Positions 43,037 through 54,140 of a stretch of DNA of 64,000 nt are shown here, one piece after another. The stretch is from positions 36,137,379-36,201,378 of the forward strand of contig OX235263.1 in assembly GCA_944472135.2 (NCBI GenBank), read 5' to 3'. The notes under the pieces are model-generated. The model was not told where the DNA came from, did no database searches, and saw only the letters and a program-made list of their open reading frames with translations. Position 1 is the first letter of the stretch; every line of letters begins with the position of its first letter. Both the position numbers and the translations under genes were made by a program. Origin of the DNA: Trichobilharzia regenti (taxonomy: Eukaryota > Platyhelminthes > Trematoda > Strigeidida > Schistosomatidae).

Positions 43037-44940
43037 GAACGGAAATTGAAGGCCAGTCCAGTCTCCAGTATAGTCACATACGTATAACTTGACTCTAATA
43101 CTTATGCAGCGAACGTTTAACTAATTTGCTGATTTCTATTCTTTATAACCTTCACTAATTTGTGTTGACAAAAGTAACCCTGGAAATAATTTTACTAGCA
43201 ACCACAACTTTTAACATTTTACATATGTATATACTAATATAATAATACTTAATAACTATGCATCTTCAATCCTGGAAATTAGATCGTTATTAAAGAACCC
43301 AAAATGATTAAAATATTTATGCAGCAAATGTTCTCTTGCTTTACCACGCTTGTTTCCCTTATAACACTCAATTATTGAGCCTAATGTATTCCTTGATAAT
43401 ACGAATCATAATAGTGATTATACTGTCATCATATATAGATCGATTTACTTTACGGCTCCCTGTTGACTGCCTACCATTCTTCAGTATACACACACTGTAC
43501 TATGGTTAACCAAATGCTAAAATTTTGTTGGTTCAGTGTTAATATCTTTTTATAATAAGTGTAGACGGGTTACTTTGCAATGTCAGATGTTTACTATATA
43601 TAAGTACTCTAAGTCCTGCCAACCGACCTTACCTTCAGTCCATACTACCTAAATTGAACCTTAACTATAGTGTTCTGCTAAATCTTGTTCCATTATTCAC
43701 AAAACCTATTCTTTTTACTCTTTAAGGTTTTAACTTCTTATAAAGTAATCTGTTCATCAGGACGCATACATACACATATAATATGTTCATAAAGATGTAC
43801 GTGGAGACCTATTGGAAGCACTCACTAAGAAGGGTAGGGAGATGGAATATGAGGTACGAACATGTCTGGTACAAAGCAATATATTTGCGGTAACCATAAT
43901 AATCATAGTCTCAGAGCCTAACATCAAAAAAGGAGGGAGGGTGGCGCTAGCTGATCAGTAGATATGGTTGTGGTCACTAAGGTGAATCGCCCCATTCAGC
44001 AGGAACAGCAATATGCAATTTGAAGGCTCGAGATATTTCTCATTTTTATGAGGGCTTAGATCTTTATCTTGAAAAAGGTAATAATGAACGCCTTGACAGA
44101 TCATGCTTCTACCTTTAAATATATACCATTCGCTCAGCCTATTGTTGAGATGCGATCACGTGGGCTTTGCACAGATTTATGGGGCATCTTATAAATTAAC
44201 TTGCTATCCATTGTCGGATCTTTAAATACCACTTCACAATATCTTATCTCATTCATTTTCTAATAACTTCTTTACTTGATCCTCATTATATTCCATTAAA
44301 CCTAACATTTTATAGCTCTTTGTGAATTTGATTTGACTTATTCTATTCCTATTCTCTGGAGGGTACGGTTGTGCACCAAATAGAAAAAAAGACATGAAAT
44401 AAAAACAACTGGCTTGAAAATAATTGTATTAAAGCCAAAAGTGGACATCATGATAGTAAGACATATATGGGTGGCATCATACATTGCAAATGAACATTGT
44501 CAGCCTAGGGATTAATTACTTTCCCATTCTGCTTCCTCTATAAATGTATTTATTAATGATATATTCCACTTACTTATTTCACTACACTTTAATGTTTCAC
44601 CTTAGCACTTTTACTTTTCTAAAACAGCTCTCAATCCCTTGTAAATGTTGTACTTACCTCAATATTAGTTGGCTATCGTATGCCTACAACCACAGGATGA
44701 AAACGAAACGAGGTCGATTTTCCCGCTCAACCTGGAGGACAACTGTACAATTCAATAACTATACGGCCTGGTTCAGACAATGAGTGTAATTATATATGTA
44801 TCAAATATTTAACTGTTGAAACATTGTTAACTTGTAGACAATTTAAGATTTGACATTATAACATACTTGATCATGCCTGTAAAAATGGCATGCATTTTCG
44901 TGTGAATTTATGTTCATATGAAAATATAAATTATTTTTTT
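41367..44940 (+). mobile_element. CR1-like LINE array, unit 1 (left-truncated)
   Basis: The unit begins inside the RT region at ggaattgcttacgaaaa and runs to the common 3' junction. From here to 63342 the window is a head-to-tail array of this element with period 4,600 bp. Each unit has endonuclease/RT coding sequence (about 2.6 kb) and a 3' part of about 1.9 kb with an AT-rich end. Confidence 0.9.
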
Positions 44941-45043
44941 CGAGAATATGGTGATCTGCAGCGAGAACGACTTACGCGACTTCAGGATAAACTTCCAGGT
45001 GTAATTTTCTTAATATCACACATCTCGTAAAGTATTCTGATAT

Positions 45044-45328
45044 ATGTCATCACAATGCATGTGTGCAACCCAGTTTAGTAACCCAATTATGTCACAACTC
45101 AATGACTCGATCTGGGTCGAAATAAAAGTTGTCAGAAGTAAACCTATACTTGTGTGTTGTGTGTACCGGCCCCCTTCATCCAGCAGGGAATATGATAATA
45201 TGCTTAGCAATATCTTTAAAGTTACAGCCAATCTTCCCTTCAGGTATAAAATTATCGGAGGTGATTTCAACTTGCCAGAAGTATCATGGTCTTCACTCCG
45301 AGGACCCAAAGGTATGATAATCTCATAA
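45044..45328 (+). pseudogene. APE-type endonuclease N-terminal part, unit 2
   Basis: This frame encodes the middle of an APE-like endonuclease: LVCCVYRPPSSSREYDN and KIIGGDFNLPEVSWSSL, which hold the conserved Tyr/Arg and Asp/Asn residues of the fold. It ends in a stop after GPKGMIIS. The rest of the domain continues in another frame at 45286. The same break is found in units 3, 4 and 5. The nuclease N-terminus is missing from every unit. Confidence 0.8.
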
Positions 45329-47637
45329 ATTCCATCATCACAGGAGGGTGGACACAACACATAAATTCACCCACTAGATCCGCAAATATCCTAGACGTTA
45401 TTTTCACGAACAACATAACGCCATCTACAGTACATGTGGGACAGGAATTTCCAGGTAGTGACCATAGAATAGTAGTTTGTTCTTTTGACATCTTTCCTGA
45501 AAGAAAACGCAGAGATGAAGCTGGCCAGATACCTATGAGATTGTACACACATGCTGACTGGGACTTGTATCAGCACCTAATTAGATGTTCTAATTGGGAC
45601 TCGTACTTTTCGAACCAGTCCTTAGATGCAATTCTTAACAACTTCTATCAGAATATTAACTCAATTCACGACGTCATTGCACCCGAGAAGATTCTTAACT
45701 TCAGATTCCCCCAAAGTGATTATATTCCGACATCGTTTAGAAGAAGTCTACGAAAGCACTCAATAAAATACTACAGATATCATGACTTATCGTCATTAAT
45801 TGCCATAACGTCCCTTCTCAGTAGAATTGAAGAGTTGAGAAATATAGGCCTCAGAAACAAAGAAATGCAGGCCATTCATGCACCGCATAACTCAGGAGAA
45901 ATAGCCAAACTTTTTAAAAGTAGGTTGACGAACTCCAAAACACCCTATCCGAAAATAATATACTTAGACGGCATTGCTTACGAAAATAATGAGGCGATAT
46001 GTGAACTGTTTAGCAAGCACTTCGCCAGATTATACACCTTAGAGAACGATGAGGTCGTGGATTTCCCACGTAAAACAGACGAATGTTTAAGTGACATAAT
46101 TTTCACCACACATGAGATCGATAAAGCTGTCGCAAATCTTAAGCTTAGTAACACTGTTGGCCCAGACGGTATATCTTCCGTTCTGCTGAAAAAAGGTGGT
46201 AATGACATGAGTTTACTCTTACTCAAGTTATACTCAATTTCATTAAGCGATGGGACATACCCTAACTGCTGGAAGAAGTCTTATATTGTACCTATCCATA
46301 AATACGGGCCTATAGCTGATATCAACAACTACCGCCCCATCAACATCACGTCTGTAGTTTCACGTGTAATGGAAAAGATAGTTAAGACTCAAATCATTCA
46401 GTACTTGCTGTCAAATGACCTACTATCCCCATCCCAATACGGTTTCTTAAGTAGAAGGTCGTGCATTACTTGCCACTTAGATTATTTTGACTACATTACA
46501 CAAAGCATTGATAATGGGCGTTCGGTAACAACATTGTTTCTCGACGTTAGCAAGGCCTTCGATAAAGTCCCACATATCAGACTCCTAACAAAACTCCAAT
46601 CCTACGGAATAACCGGAAAGCTTCACAAATGGATAAGTTCTTTTCTCACAGAAAGACAGCAATTAGTCAAAATCAACCACCAGTTGTCTTCCTCAAAGCC
46701 GATAACCAGTGGTGTAATACAAGGTAGTGTTCTTGGCCCTATTCTATTCCTCTTATTTATAAATGACATAGTCTCTGTAATCAAGTATGGCAAGCCATAC
46801 CTTTTTGCAGATGATCTCAAGATAGTATATGATTATGGGTACGGTGATATGAGCGTCGAAAGCAAGATCCAACAAGACTTAAATGATCTAGGCGATTGGA
46901 GCGAAAAGTGGCAACTGACTTTCAACCCAGACAAGTGCGGTATAACCCACCTTGGACGCTGGAAACCGATAATGTGCCTATGTATGTACGGTAAGCTCCT
47001 CTCAAAACTGAACACAGTCACAGATCTCGGGATAACATACTCAGATTTATCCTTTTCCGATCATGCAAATAAGGTTGTATCTGACTGTAAACGACTTACT
47101 GGCTTTGTACTGCGTAACTTCTACACCCAAGAAGCAAGATTAGCTATATATAGGACATGTATCCGTCCCAAACTTGAATATTGTGCTCTCCTATTTAGTA
47201 ACCTCAGGTCTGTAGACAGAAAAAAAATCGAAAGTCCCCAGAGATTCCTCACGAAACGCATAATAGGGTTCGACCAACAAGTGGAATATGTTGACAGGTG
47301 TGTACGTCTGAAATTAGAACCTCTGTGGTTAAGGAGAGTGAAGTGCAACCTATTTCTACTCTTCAAAGTCATTAGGAAACATTGCTACAGTAACTCATCC
47401 ATAACGTGGGAAAATATTAAATCATATCAGCTGCGAAACCACGACTACCTTGTCAAGGTGGCTACCCACAGAAAATCCATTAGGGCAAACTTTTTCACCA
47501 TAAAATATTGCACTCTTTGGAACCAACTACCACCTGAAATAAGATGTTGTGAAAACCCTGATGGGTTCAAGCGGAGCCTAGAAAGACACTTTAACATGTC
47601 CACCCTAGCTCGTCTAAAAGACCACAACTGTTGGTAG
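45286..47637 (+). CDS. CR1-like endonuclease C-terminus and reverse transcriptase, open in unit 2
   Basis: A single open frame of 783 codons; its first ATG is internal to the ancestral protein, so the natural start is lost. Residues 10-75 are the end of the APE endonuclease (GSDHR with the catalytic SDH at 58-60). RT follows, with the fingers region (NYRPINITSVVSRVMEKIV), motif A (FLDVSKAFDKVPH, Asp near 420), SGVIQGSVLGPILFLLFIND, and the catalytic LFADDLKIVY (FADD at 507-510). The C-terminus ends RLKDHNCW. In CR1 elements this protein nicks the target and primes reverse transcription. It is the only unit in the array without stops or shifts after 45310. With no endonuclease N-terminus it is unlikely to retrotranspose unaided. 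Confidence 0.85.
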   Translation: MVFTPRTQRYDNLINSIITGGWTQHINSPTRSANILDVIFTNNITPSTVHVGQEFPGSDHRIVVCSFDIFPERKRRDEAGQIPMRLYTHADWDLYQHLIRCSNWDSYFSNQSLDAILNNFYQNINSIHDVIAPEKILNFRFPQSDYIPTSFRRSLRKHSIKYYRYHDLSSLIAITSLLSRIEELRNIGLRNKEMQAIHAPHNSGEIAKLFKSRLTNSKTPYPKIIYLDGIAYENNEAICELFSKHFARLYTLENDEVVDFPRKTDECLSDIIFTTHEIDKAVANLKLSNTVGPDGISSVLLKKGGNDMSLLLLKLYSISLSDGTYPNCWKKSYIVPIHKYGPIADINNYRPINITSVVSRVMEKIVKTQIIQYLLSNDLLSPSQYGFLSRRSCITCHLDYFDYITQSIDNGRSVTTLFLDVSKAFDKVPHIRLLTKLQSYGITGKLHKWISSFLTERQQLVKINHQLSSSKPITSGVIQGSVLGPILFLLFINDIVSVIKYGKPYLFADDLKIVYDYGYGDMSVESKIQQDLNDLGDWSEKWQLTFNPDKCGITHLGRWKPIMCLCMYGKLLSKLNTVTDLGITYSDLSFSDHANKVVSDCKRLTGFVLRNFYTQEARLAIYRTCIRPKLEYCALLFSNLRSVDRKKIESPQRFLTKRIIGFDQQVEYVDRCVRLKLEPLWLRRVKCNLFLLFKVIRKHCYSNSSITWENIKSYQLRNHDYLVKVATHRKSIRANFFTIKYCTLWNQLPPEIRCCENPDGFKRSLERHFNMSTLARLKDHNCW

Positions 47638-49540
47638 AACGGAAATTGAAGGCCAGTCCAGTCTCCAGTATAGTCACATACGTATAACTCGACTCTAATA
47701 CTTACGCAGCGAACGTTTAACTAATTTGCTGATTTCTATTCTTTATAACCTTCACTAAGTTGTGTTGACAAAAGTAACCCTGGAAATAATTTTACTAGCA
47801 ACCACAACTTTTAACATTTTACATATGTATATACTAATATAATAATACTTAATAACTATGCATCTTCAATCCTGGAAATTAGATCGTTATTAAAGAACCC
47901 AAAATGATTAAAATATTTATGCAGCAAATGTTCTCTTGCTTTACCACGCTTGTTTCCCTTATAACACTCAATTATTGAGCCTAATGTATTCCTTGATAAT
48001 ACGAATCATAATAGTGATTATACTGTCATCATATATAGATCGATTTACTTTACGGCTCCCTGTTGACTGCCTACCATTCTTCAGTATACACACACTGTAC
48101 TATGGTTAACCAAATGCTAAAATTTTGTTGGTTCAGTGTTAATATCTTTTTATAATAAGTGTAGACGGGTTACTTTGCAATGTCAGATGTTTACTATATA
48201 TAAGTACTCTAAGTCCTGCCAACCGACCTTACCTTCAGTCCATACTACCTAAATTGAACCTTAACTATAGTGTTCTGCTAAATCTTGTTCCATTATTCAC
48301 AAAACCTATTCTTTTTACTCTTTAAGGTTTTAACTTCTTATAAAGTAATCTGTTCATCAGGACGCATACATACACATATAATATGTTCATAAAGATGTAC
48401 GTGGAGACCTATTGGAAGCACTCACTAAGAAGGGTAGGGAGATGGAATATGAGGTACGAACATGTCTGGTACAAAGCAATATATTTGCGGTAACCATAAT
48501 AATCATAGTCTCAGAGCCTAACATCAAAAAAGGAGGGAGGGTGGCGCTAGCTGATCAGTAGATATGGTTGTGGTCACTAAGGTGAATCGCCCCATTCAGC
48601 AGGAACAGCAATATGCAATTTGAAGGCTCGAGATATTTCTCATTTTTATGAGGGCTTAGATCTTTATCTTGAAAAAGGTAATAATGAACGCCTTGACAGA
48701 TCATGCTTCTACCTTTAAATATATACCATTCGCTCAGCCTATTGTTGAGATGCGATCACGTGGGCTTTGCACAGATTTATGGGGCATCTTATAAATTAAC
48801 TTGCTATCCATTGTCGGATCTTTAAATACCACTTCACAATATCTTATCTCATTCATTTTCTAATAACTTCTTTACTTGATCCTCATTATATTCCATTAAA
48901 CCTAACATTTTATAGCTCTTTGTGAATTTGATTTGACTTATTCTATTCCTATTCTCTGGAGGGTACGGTTGTGCACCAAATAGAAAAAAAGACATGAAAT
49001 AAAAACAACTGGCTTGAAAATAATTGTATTAAAGCCAAAAGTGGACATCATGATAGTAAGACATATATGGGTGGCATCATACATTGCAAATGAACATTGT
49101 CAGCCTAGGGATTAATTACTTTCCCATTCTGCTTCCTCTATAAATGTATTTATTAATGATATATTCCACTTACTTATTTCACTACACTTTAATGTTTCAC
49201 CTTAGCACTTTTACTTTTCTAAAACAGCTCTCAATCCCTTGTAAATGTTGTACTTACCTCAATATTAGTTGGCTATCGTATGCCTACAACCACAGGATGA
49301 AAACGAAACGAGGTCGATTTTCCCGCTCAACCTGGAGGACAACTGTACAATTCAATAACTATACGGCCTGGTTCAGACAATGAGTGTAATTATATATGTA
49401 TCAAATATTTAACTGTTGAAACATTGTTAACTTGTAGACAATTTAAGATTTGACATTATAACATACTTGATCATGCCTGTAAAAATGGCATGCATTTTCG
49501 TGTGAATTTATGTTCATATGAAAATATAAATTATTTTTTT
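47638..49540 (+). other. 3' part of unit 2 (representative of all units)
   Basis: About 1.9 kb without a convincing gene. It is nearly identical in all five units. The AT-rich end carries a small hairpin (catgcctgtaaaaatggcatg). The length is unusual for a CR1 3' UTR, so part of it may be other sequence captured when the unit formed. Confidence 0.5.
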
Positions 49541-52500
49541 CGAGAATATGGTGATCTGCAGCGAGAACGACTTACGCGACTTCAGGATAAACTTCCAGGT
49601 GTAATTTTCTTAATATCACACATCTCGTAAAGTATTCTGATATATGTCATCACAATGCATGTGTGCAACCCAGTTTAGTAACCCAATTATGTCACAACTC
49701 AATGACTCGATCTGGGTCGAAATAAAAGTTGTCAGAAGTAAACCTATACTTGTGTGTTGTGTGTACCGGCCCCCTTCATCCAGCAGGGAATATGATAATA
49801 TGCTTAGCAATATCTTTAAAGTTACAGCCAATCTTCCCTTCAGGTATAAAATTATCGGAGGTGATTTCAACTTGCCAGAAGTATCATGGTCTTCACTCCG
49901 AGGACCCAAAGGTATGATAATCTCATAAATTCCATCATCACAGGAGGGTGGACACAACACATAAATTCACCCACTAGATCCGCAAATATCCTAGACGTTA
50001 TTTTCACGAACAACATAACGCCATCTACAGTACATGTGGGACAGGAATTTCCAGGTAGTGACCATAGAATAGTAGTTTGTTCTTTTGACATCTTTCCTGA
50101 AAGAAAACGCAGAGATGAAGCTGGCCAGATACCTATGAGATTGTACACACATGCTGACTGGGACTTGTATCAGCACCTAATTAGATGTTCTAATTGGGAC
50201 TCGTACTTTTCGAACCAGTCCTTAGATGCAATTCTTAACAACTTCTATCAGAATACTAACTCAATTCCCGATGTCATTGCACCCGAGAAGATTCTTAACT
50301 TCAGATTCCCCCAAAGTGATTATATTCCGACATCATTTAGAAGAAGTCTGCGAAAGCACTCAATAAAATACTACAGATATCATGACTTATCGTCATTAAT
50401 TTCCATAACGTCCCTTCTCAGTAGAATTGAAGAGTTGAGAAATATAGGCCTCAGAAACAAAGAAATGCAGGCCATTCATGCACCGCATAACTCAGGAGAA
50501 ATAGACTAACTATTTAAAAGTAGGTTGACGAAATCCAAAACACCCTATCCGAAAATAATATACTTAGACGGAATCGCTTACGAAAATGGTGAGGCGATAT
50601 GTGAACTGTTTAGCAAGCACTTCGCTAGATTATACACCTTAGAGAACGATGAGGTCGTGGATTTCCCACGTAAAACAGACGAATGTTTAAGTGACATAAT
50701 TTTCACCACACATGAGATCGATAAAGCTGTCGCAAATCTTAAGCTTAGTAACACTGTTGGTCCTGACGGTATACCTTCCATTCTGCTGAAAAATGGTGGT
50801 AATGACATGAATTTACTCTCACTCAAGTTATACTCAGTTTCATTAGGCGACGGGACATAACCTACCTGCTGGAAGAAGTCTTATGTCGTACCTATCCACA
50901 AATACGGGCCTATAGCTGATATCAACAACTACCGCCCCATCAACATCACGTCTGTAGTTTCTCGTGTAATGGAAAAGATAGTTGGGACTCAAATCATTCA
51001 GTACTTGCTGTCAAATGACCTACTATCCCCATCCCAATACGGTTTCTTAAGTAGAAGGTCGTGTATTACTTACCGCTTAGATTATTTTGACTACATTACA
51101 CAAAGCATTGATAATGGGCGTTCGGTAACAACATTATTTCTCGACATTAGCAAGGCCTTCGATAAAGTCCCACACATCAGACTCCTAACAAAACTCCAAT
51201 CCTTCGGAATAACCGGAAAGCTTCTCGAATGGATAAGTTCTTTTCTCACAGAAAGACAGCAATTAGTCAAAATCAACCACCAGTTGTCTTCCTCAAAGCC
51301 GATAACCAGTGGTGTAATACAAGGTAGTGTTCTTGGCCCTATTCTGTTCCTCTTATTTATAAATGACATAGTCTCTGTAATCAAGTATGGCAAGCCATAC
51401 CTTTTTGCAGATGATCTCAAGATAGTATATGATTATGGGTACGGTGATATGAGCGTCGAAAGCAAGATCCAACAAGACTTAAATGATCTAGGCGATTGGA
51501 GCGAAAAGTGGCAACTGACTTTCAACCCAGACAAGTGCGGTATAACCCACCTTGGACGCTGGAAACCGATAATGTGCCTATGTATGTACGGTAAGCTCCT
51601 CTCAAAACTGAACACAGACACAGATCTCGGGATAACATACTCAGATTTATCCTTTTCCGATCATGCAAATAAGGTTGTGTCTGGCTGTTAACGACTTACT
51701 GGCTTTGTACTGCGTAACTTCTACACCCAAGAAGCAAGATTAGCTATATATAGGACATGTATCCGTCCCACACTTGAATATTGTGCTCTCCTATTTAGTA
51801 ACCTCAGGTCTGCAGACAGAAAAAAAATCGAAAGTCCCCAGAGATTCCTCACGAAACGCATAATAGGGTTTGACCAACAAGTGGAATATGTTGACAGGTG
51901 TGTACGTCTGAAATTAGAACCTCTGTGATTAAGGAGAGTGAAGTGCAACCTATTTCTACTCTTCAAAGTCATTAGGAAACATTGCTACAGTAACTCATCC
52001 ATAACGTGGGAAAATATTAAATCATATCAGCTGCGAAACCACGACTACCTTGTTAAAGTGGCTACCCACAGAAAATCCATTAGGGCAAACTTTTTCACCA
52101 TAAAATATTGCACTCTTTGGAGCCAACTACCACCTGAAATAAGATGTTGTGAAAACCCCGATGGATTCAAGCGGAGCCTAGAAAGACACTTTAACAAGTC
52201 CACCCTAGCTCGTCTAAAAGACCACAACTGTTGGTAGAACGGAAATTGAAGGCCAGTCCAGTCTCCAGTATAGTCACATACGTATAACTTGACTCTAATA
52301 CTTATGCAGCGAACGTTTAACTAATTTGCTGATTTCTATTCTTTATAACCTTCACTAATTTGTGTTGACAAAAGTAACCCTGGAAATAATTTTACTAGCA
52401 ACCACAACTTTTAACATTTTACATATGTATATACTAATATAATAATACTTAATAACTATGCATCTTCAATCCTGGAAATTAGATCGTTATTAAAGAACCC

Positions 52501-54140
52501 AAAATGATTAAAATATTTATGCAGCAAATGTTCTCTTGCTTTACCACGCTTGTTTCCCTTATAACACTCAATTATTGAGCCTAATGTATTCCTTGATAAT
52601 ACGAATCATAATAGTGATTATACTGTCATCATATATAGATCGATTTACTTTACGGCTCCCTGTTGACTGCTTACCATTCTTCAGTATACACACACTGTAC
52701 TATGGTTAACCAAATGCTAAAATTTTGTTGGTTCAGTGTTAATATCTTTTTATAATAAGTGTAGACGGGTTACTTTGCAATGTCAGATGTTTACTATATA
52801 TAAGTACTCTAAGTCCTGCCAACCGACCTTACCTTCAGTCCATACTACCTAAATTGAACCTTAACTATAGTGTTCTGCTAAATCTTGTTCCATTATTCAC
52901 AAAACCTATTCTTTTTACTCTTTAAGGTTTTAACTTCTTATAAAGTAATCTGTTCATCAGGACGCATACATACACATATAATATGTTCATAAAGATGTAC
53001 GTGGAGACCTATTGGAAGCACTCACTAAGAAGGGTAGGGAGATGGAATATGAGGTACGAACATGTCTGGTACAAAGCAATATATTTGCGGTAACCATAAT
53101 AATCATAGTCTCAGAGCCTAACATCAAAAAAGGAGGGAGGGTGGCGCTAGCTGATCAGTAGATATGGTTGTGGTCACTAAGGTGAATCGCCCCATTCAGC
53201 AGGAACAGCAATATGCAATTTGAAGGCTCGAGATATTTCTCATTTTTATGAGGGCTTAGATCTTTATCTTGAAAAAGGTAATAATGAACGCCTTGACAGA
53301 TCATGCTTCTACCTTTAAATATATACCATTCGCTCAGCCTATTGTTGAGATGCGATCACGTGGGCTTTGCACAGATTTATGGGGCATCTTATAAATTAAC
53401 TTGCTATCCATTGTCGGATCTTTAAATACCACTTCACAATATCTTATCTCATTCATTTTCTAATAACTTCTTTACTTGATCCTCATTATATTCCATTAAA
53501 CCTAACATTTTATAGCTCTTTGTGAATTTGATTTGACTTATTCTATTCCTATTCTCTGGAGGGTACGGTTGTGCACCAAATAGAAAAAAAGACATGAAAT
53601 AAAAACAACTGGCTTGAAAATAATTGTATTAAAGCCAAAAGTGGACATCATGATAGTAAGACATATATGGGTGGCATCATACATTGCAAATGAACATTGT
53701 CAGCCTAGGGATTAATTACTTTCCCATTCTGCTTCCTCTATAAATGTATTTATTAATGATATATTCCACTTACTTATTTCACTACACTTTAATGTTTCAC
53801 CTTAGCACTTTTACTTTTCTAAAACAGCTCTCAATCCCTTGTAAATGTTGTACTTACCTCAATATTAGTTGGCTATCGTATGCCTACAACCACAGGATGA
53901 AAACGAAACGAGGTCGATTTTCCCGCTCAACCTGGAGGACAACTGTACAATTCAATAACTATACGGCCTGGTTCAGACAATGAGTGTAATTATATATGTA
54001 TCAAATATTTAACTGTTGAAACATTGTTAACTTGTAGACAATTTAAGATTTGACATTATAACATACTTGATCATGCCTGTAAAAATGGCATGCATTTTCG
54101 TGTGAATTTATGTTCATATGAAAATATAAATTATTTTTTT
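49541..54140 (+). mobile_element. CR1-like LINE array, unit 3
   Basis: Full 4,600-bp unit with the same left junction as unit 2. Coding type B, like units 1 and 4. Confidence 0.9.
49644..52237 (+). pseudogene. CR1-like endonuclease/RT, unit 3, broken
   Basis: The endonuclease frameshift near 49910 is shared with unit 2. In-frame stops lie at 50507-50509, 50858-50860, 51689-51691 and 51926-51928. Between the stops all pieces stay in one frame, so decay was by point mutation. The RT motifs, including FADD, are otherwise preserved. Confidence 0.9.

Larger units (their letters stand above)
44941..49540 (+). mobile_element. CR1-like LINE array, unit 2
   Basis: Full 4,600-bp unit. The left junction joins the AT-rich 3' end of unit 1 (aaaatataaattattttttt) to cgagaatatggtgatctgca, inside the endonuclease region. 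So the unit lacks the element's true 5' end. Confidence 0.9.

Noticed and set aside
44544..44783. 79-codon frame repeated in every array unit (also 49144, 53744, 58344, 62942)
   Set aside because: Identical in all units only because the units are near-identical DNA. It lies in the AT-rich 3' part and has no recognisable domain.
45290..45330. Programmed -1 frameshift in the array endonuclease
   Set aside because: No canonical X XXY YYZ heptamer is in register with the first frame, and the domain is already 5'-truncated. A fixed mutation is simpler; kept only as a low-interest check.
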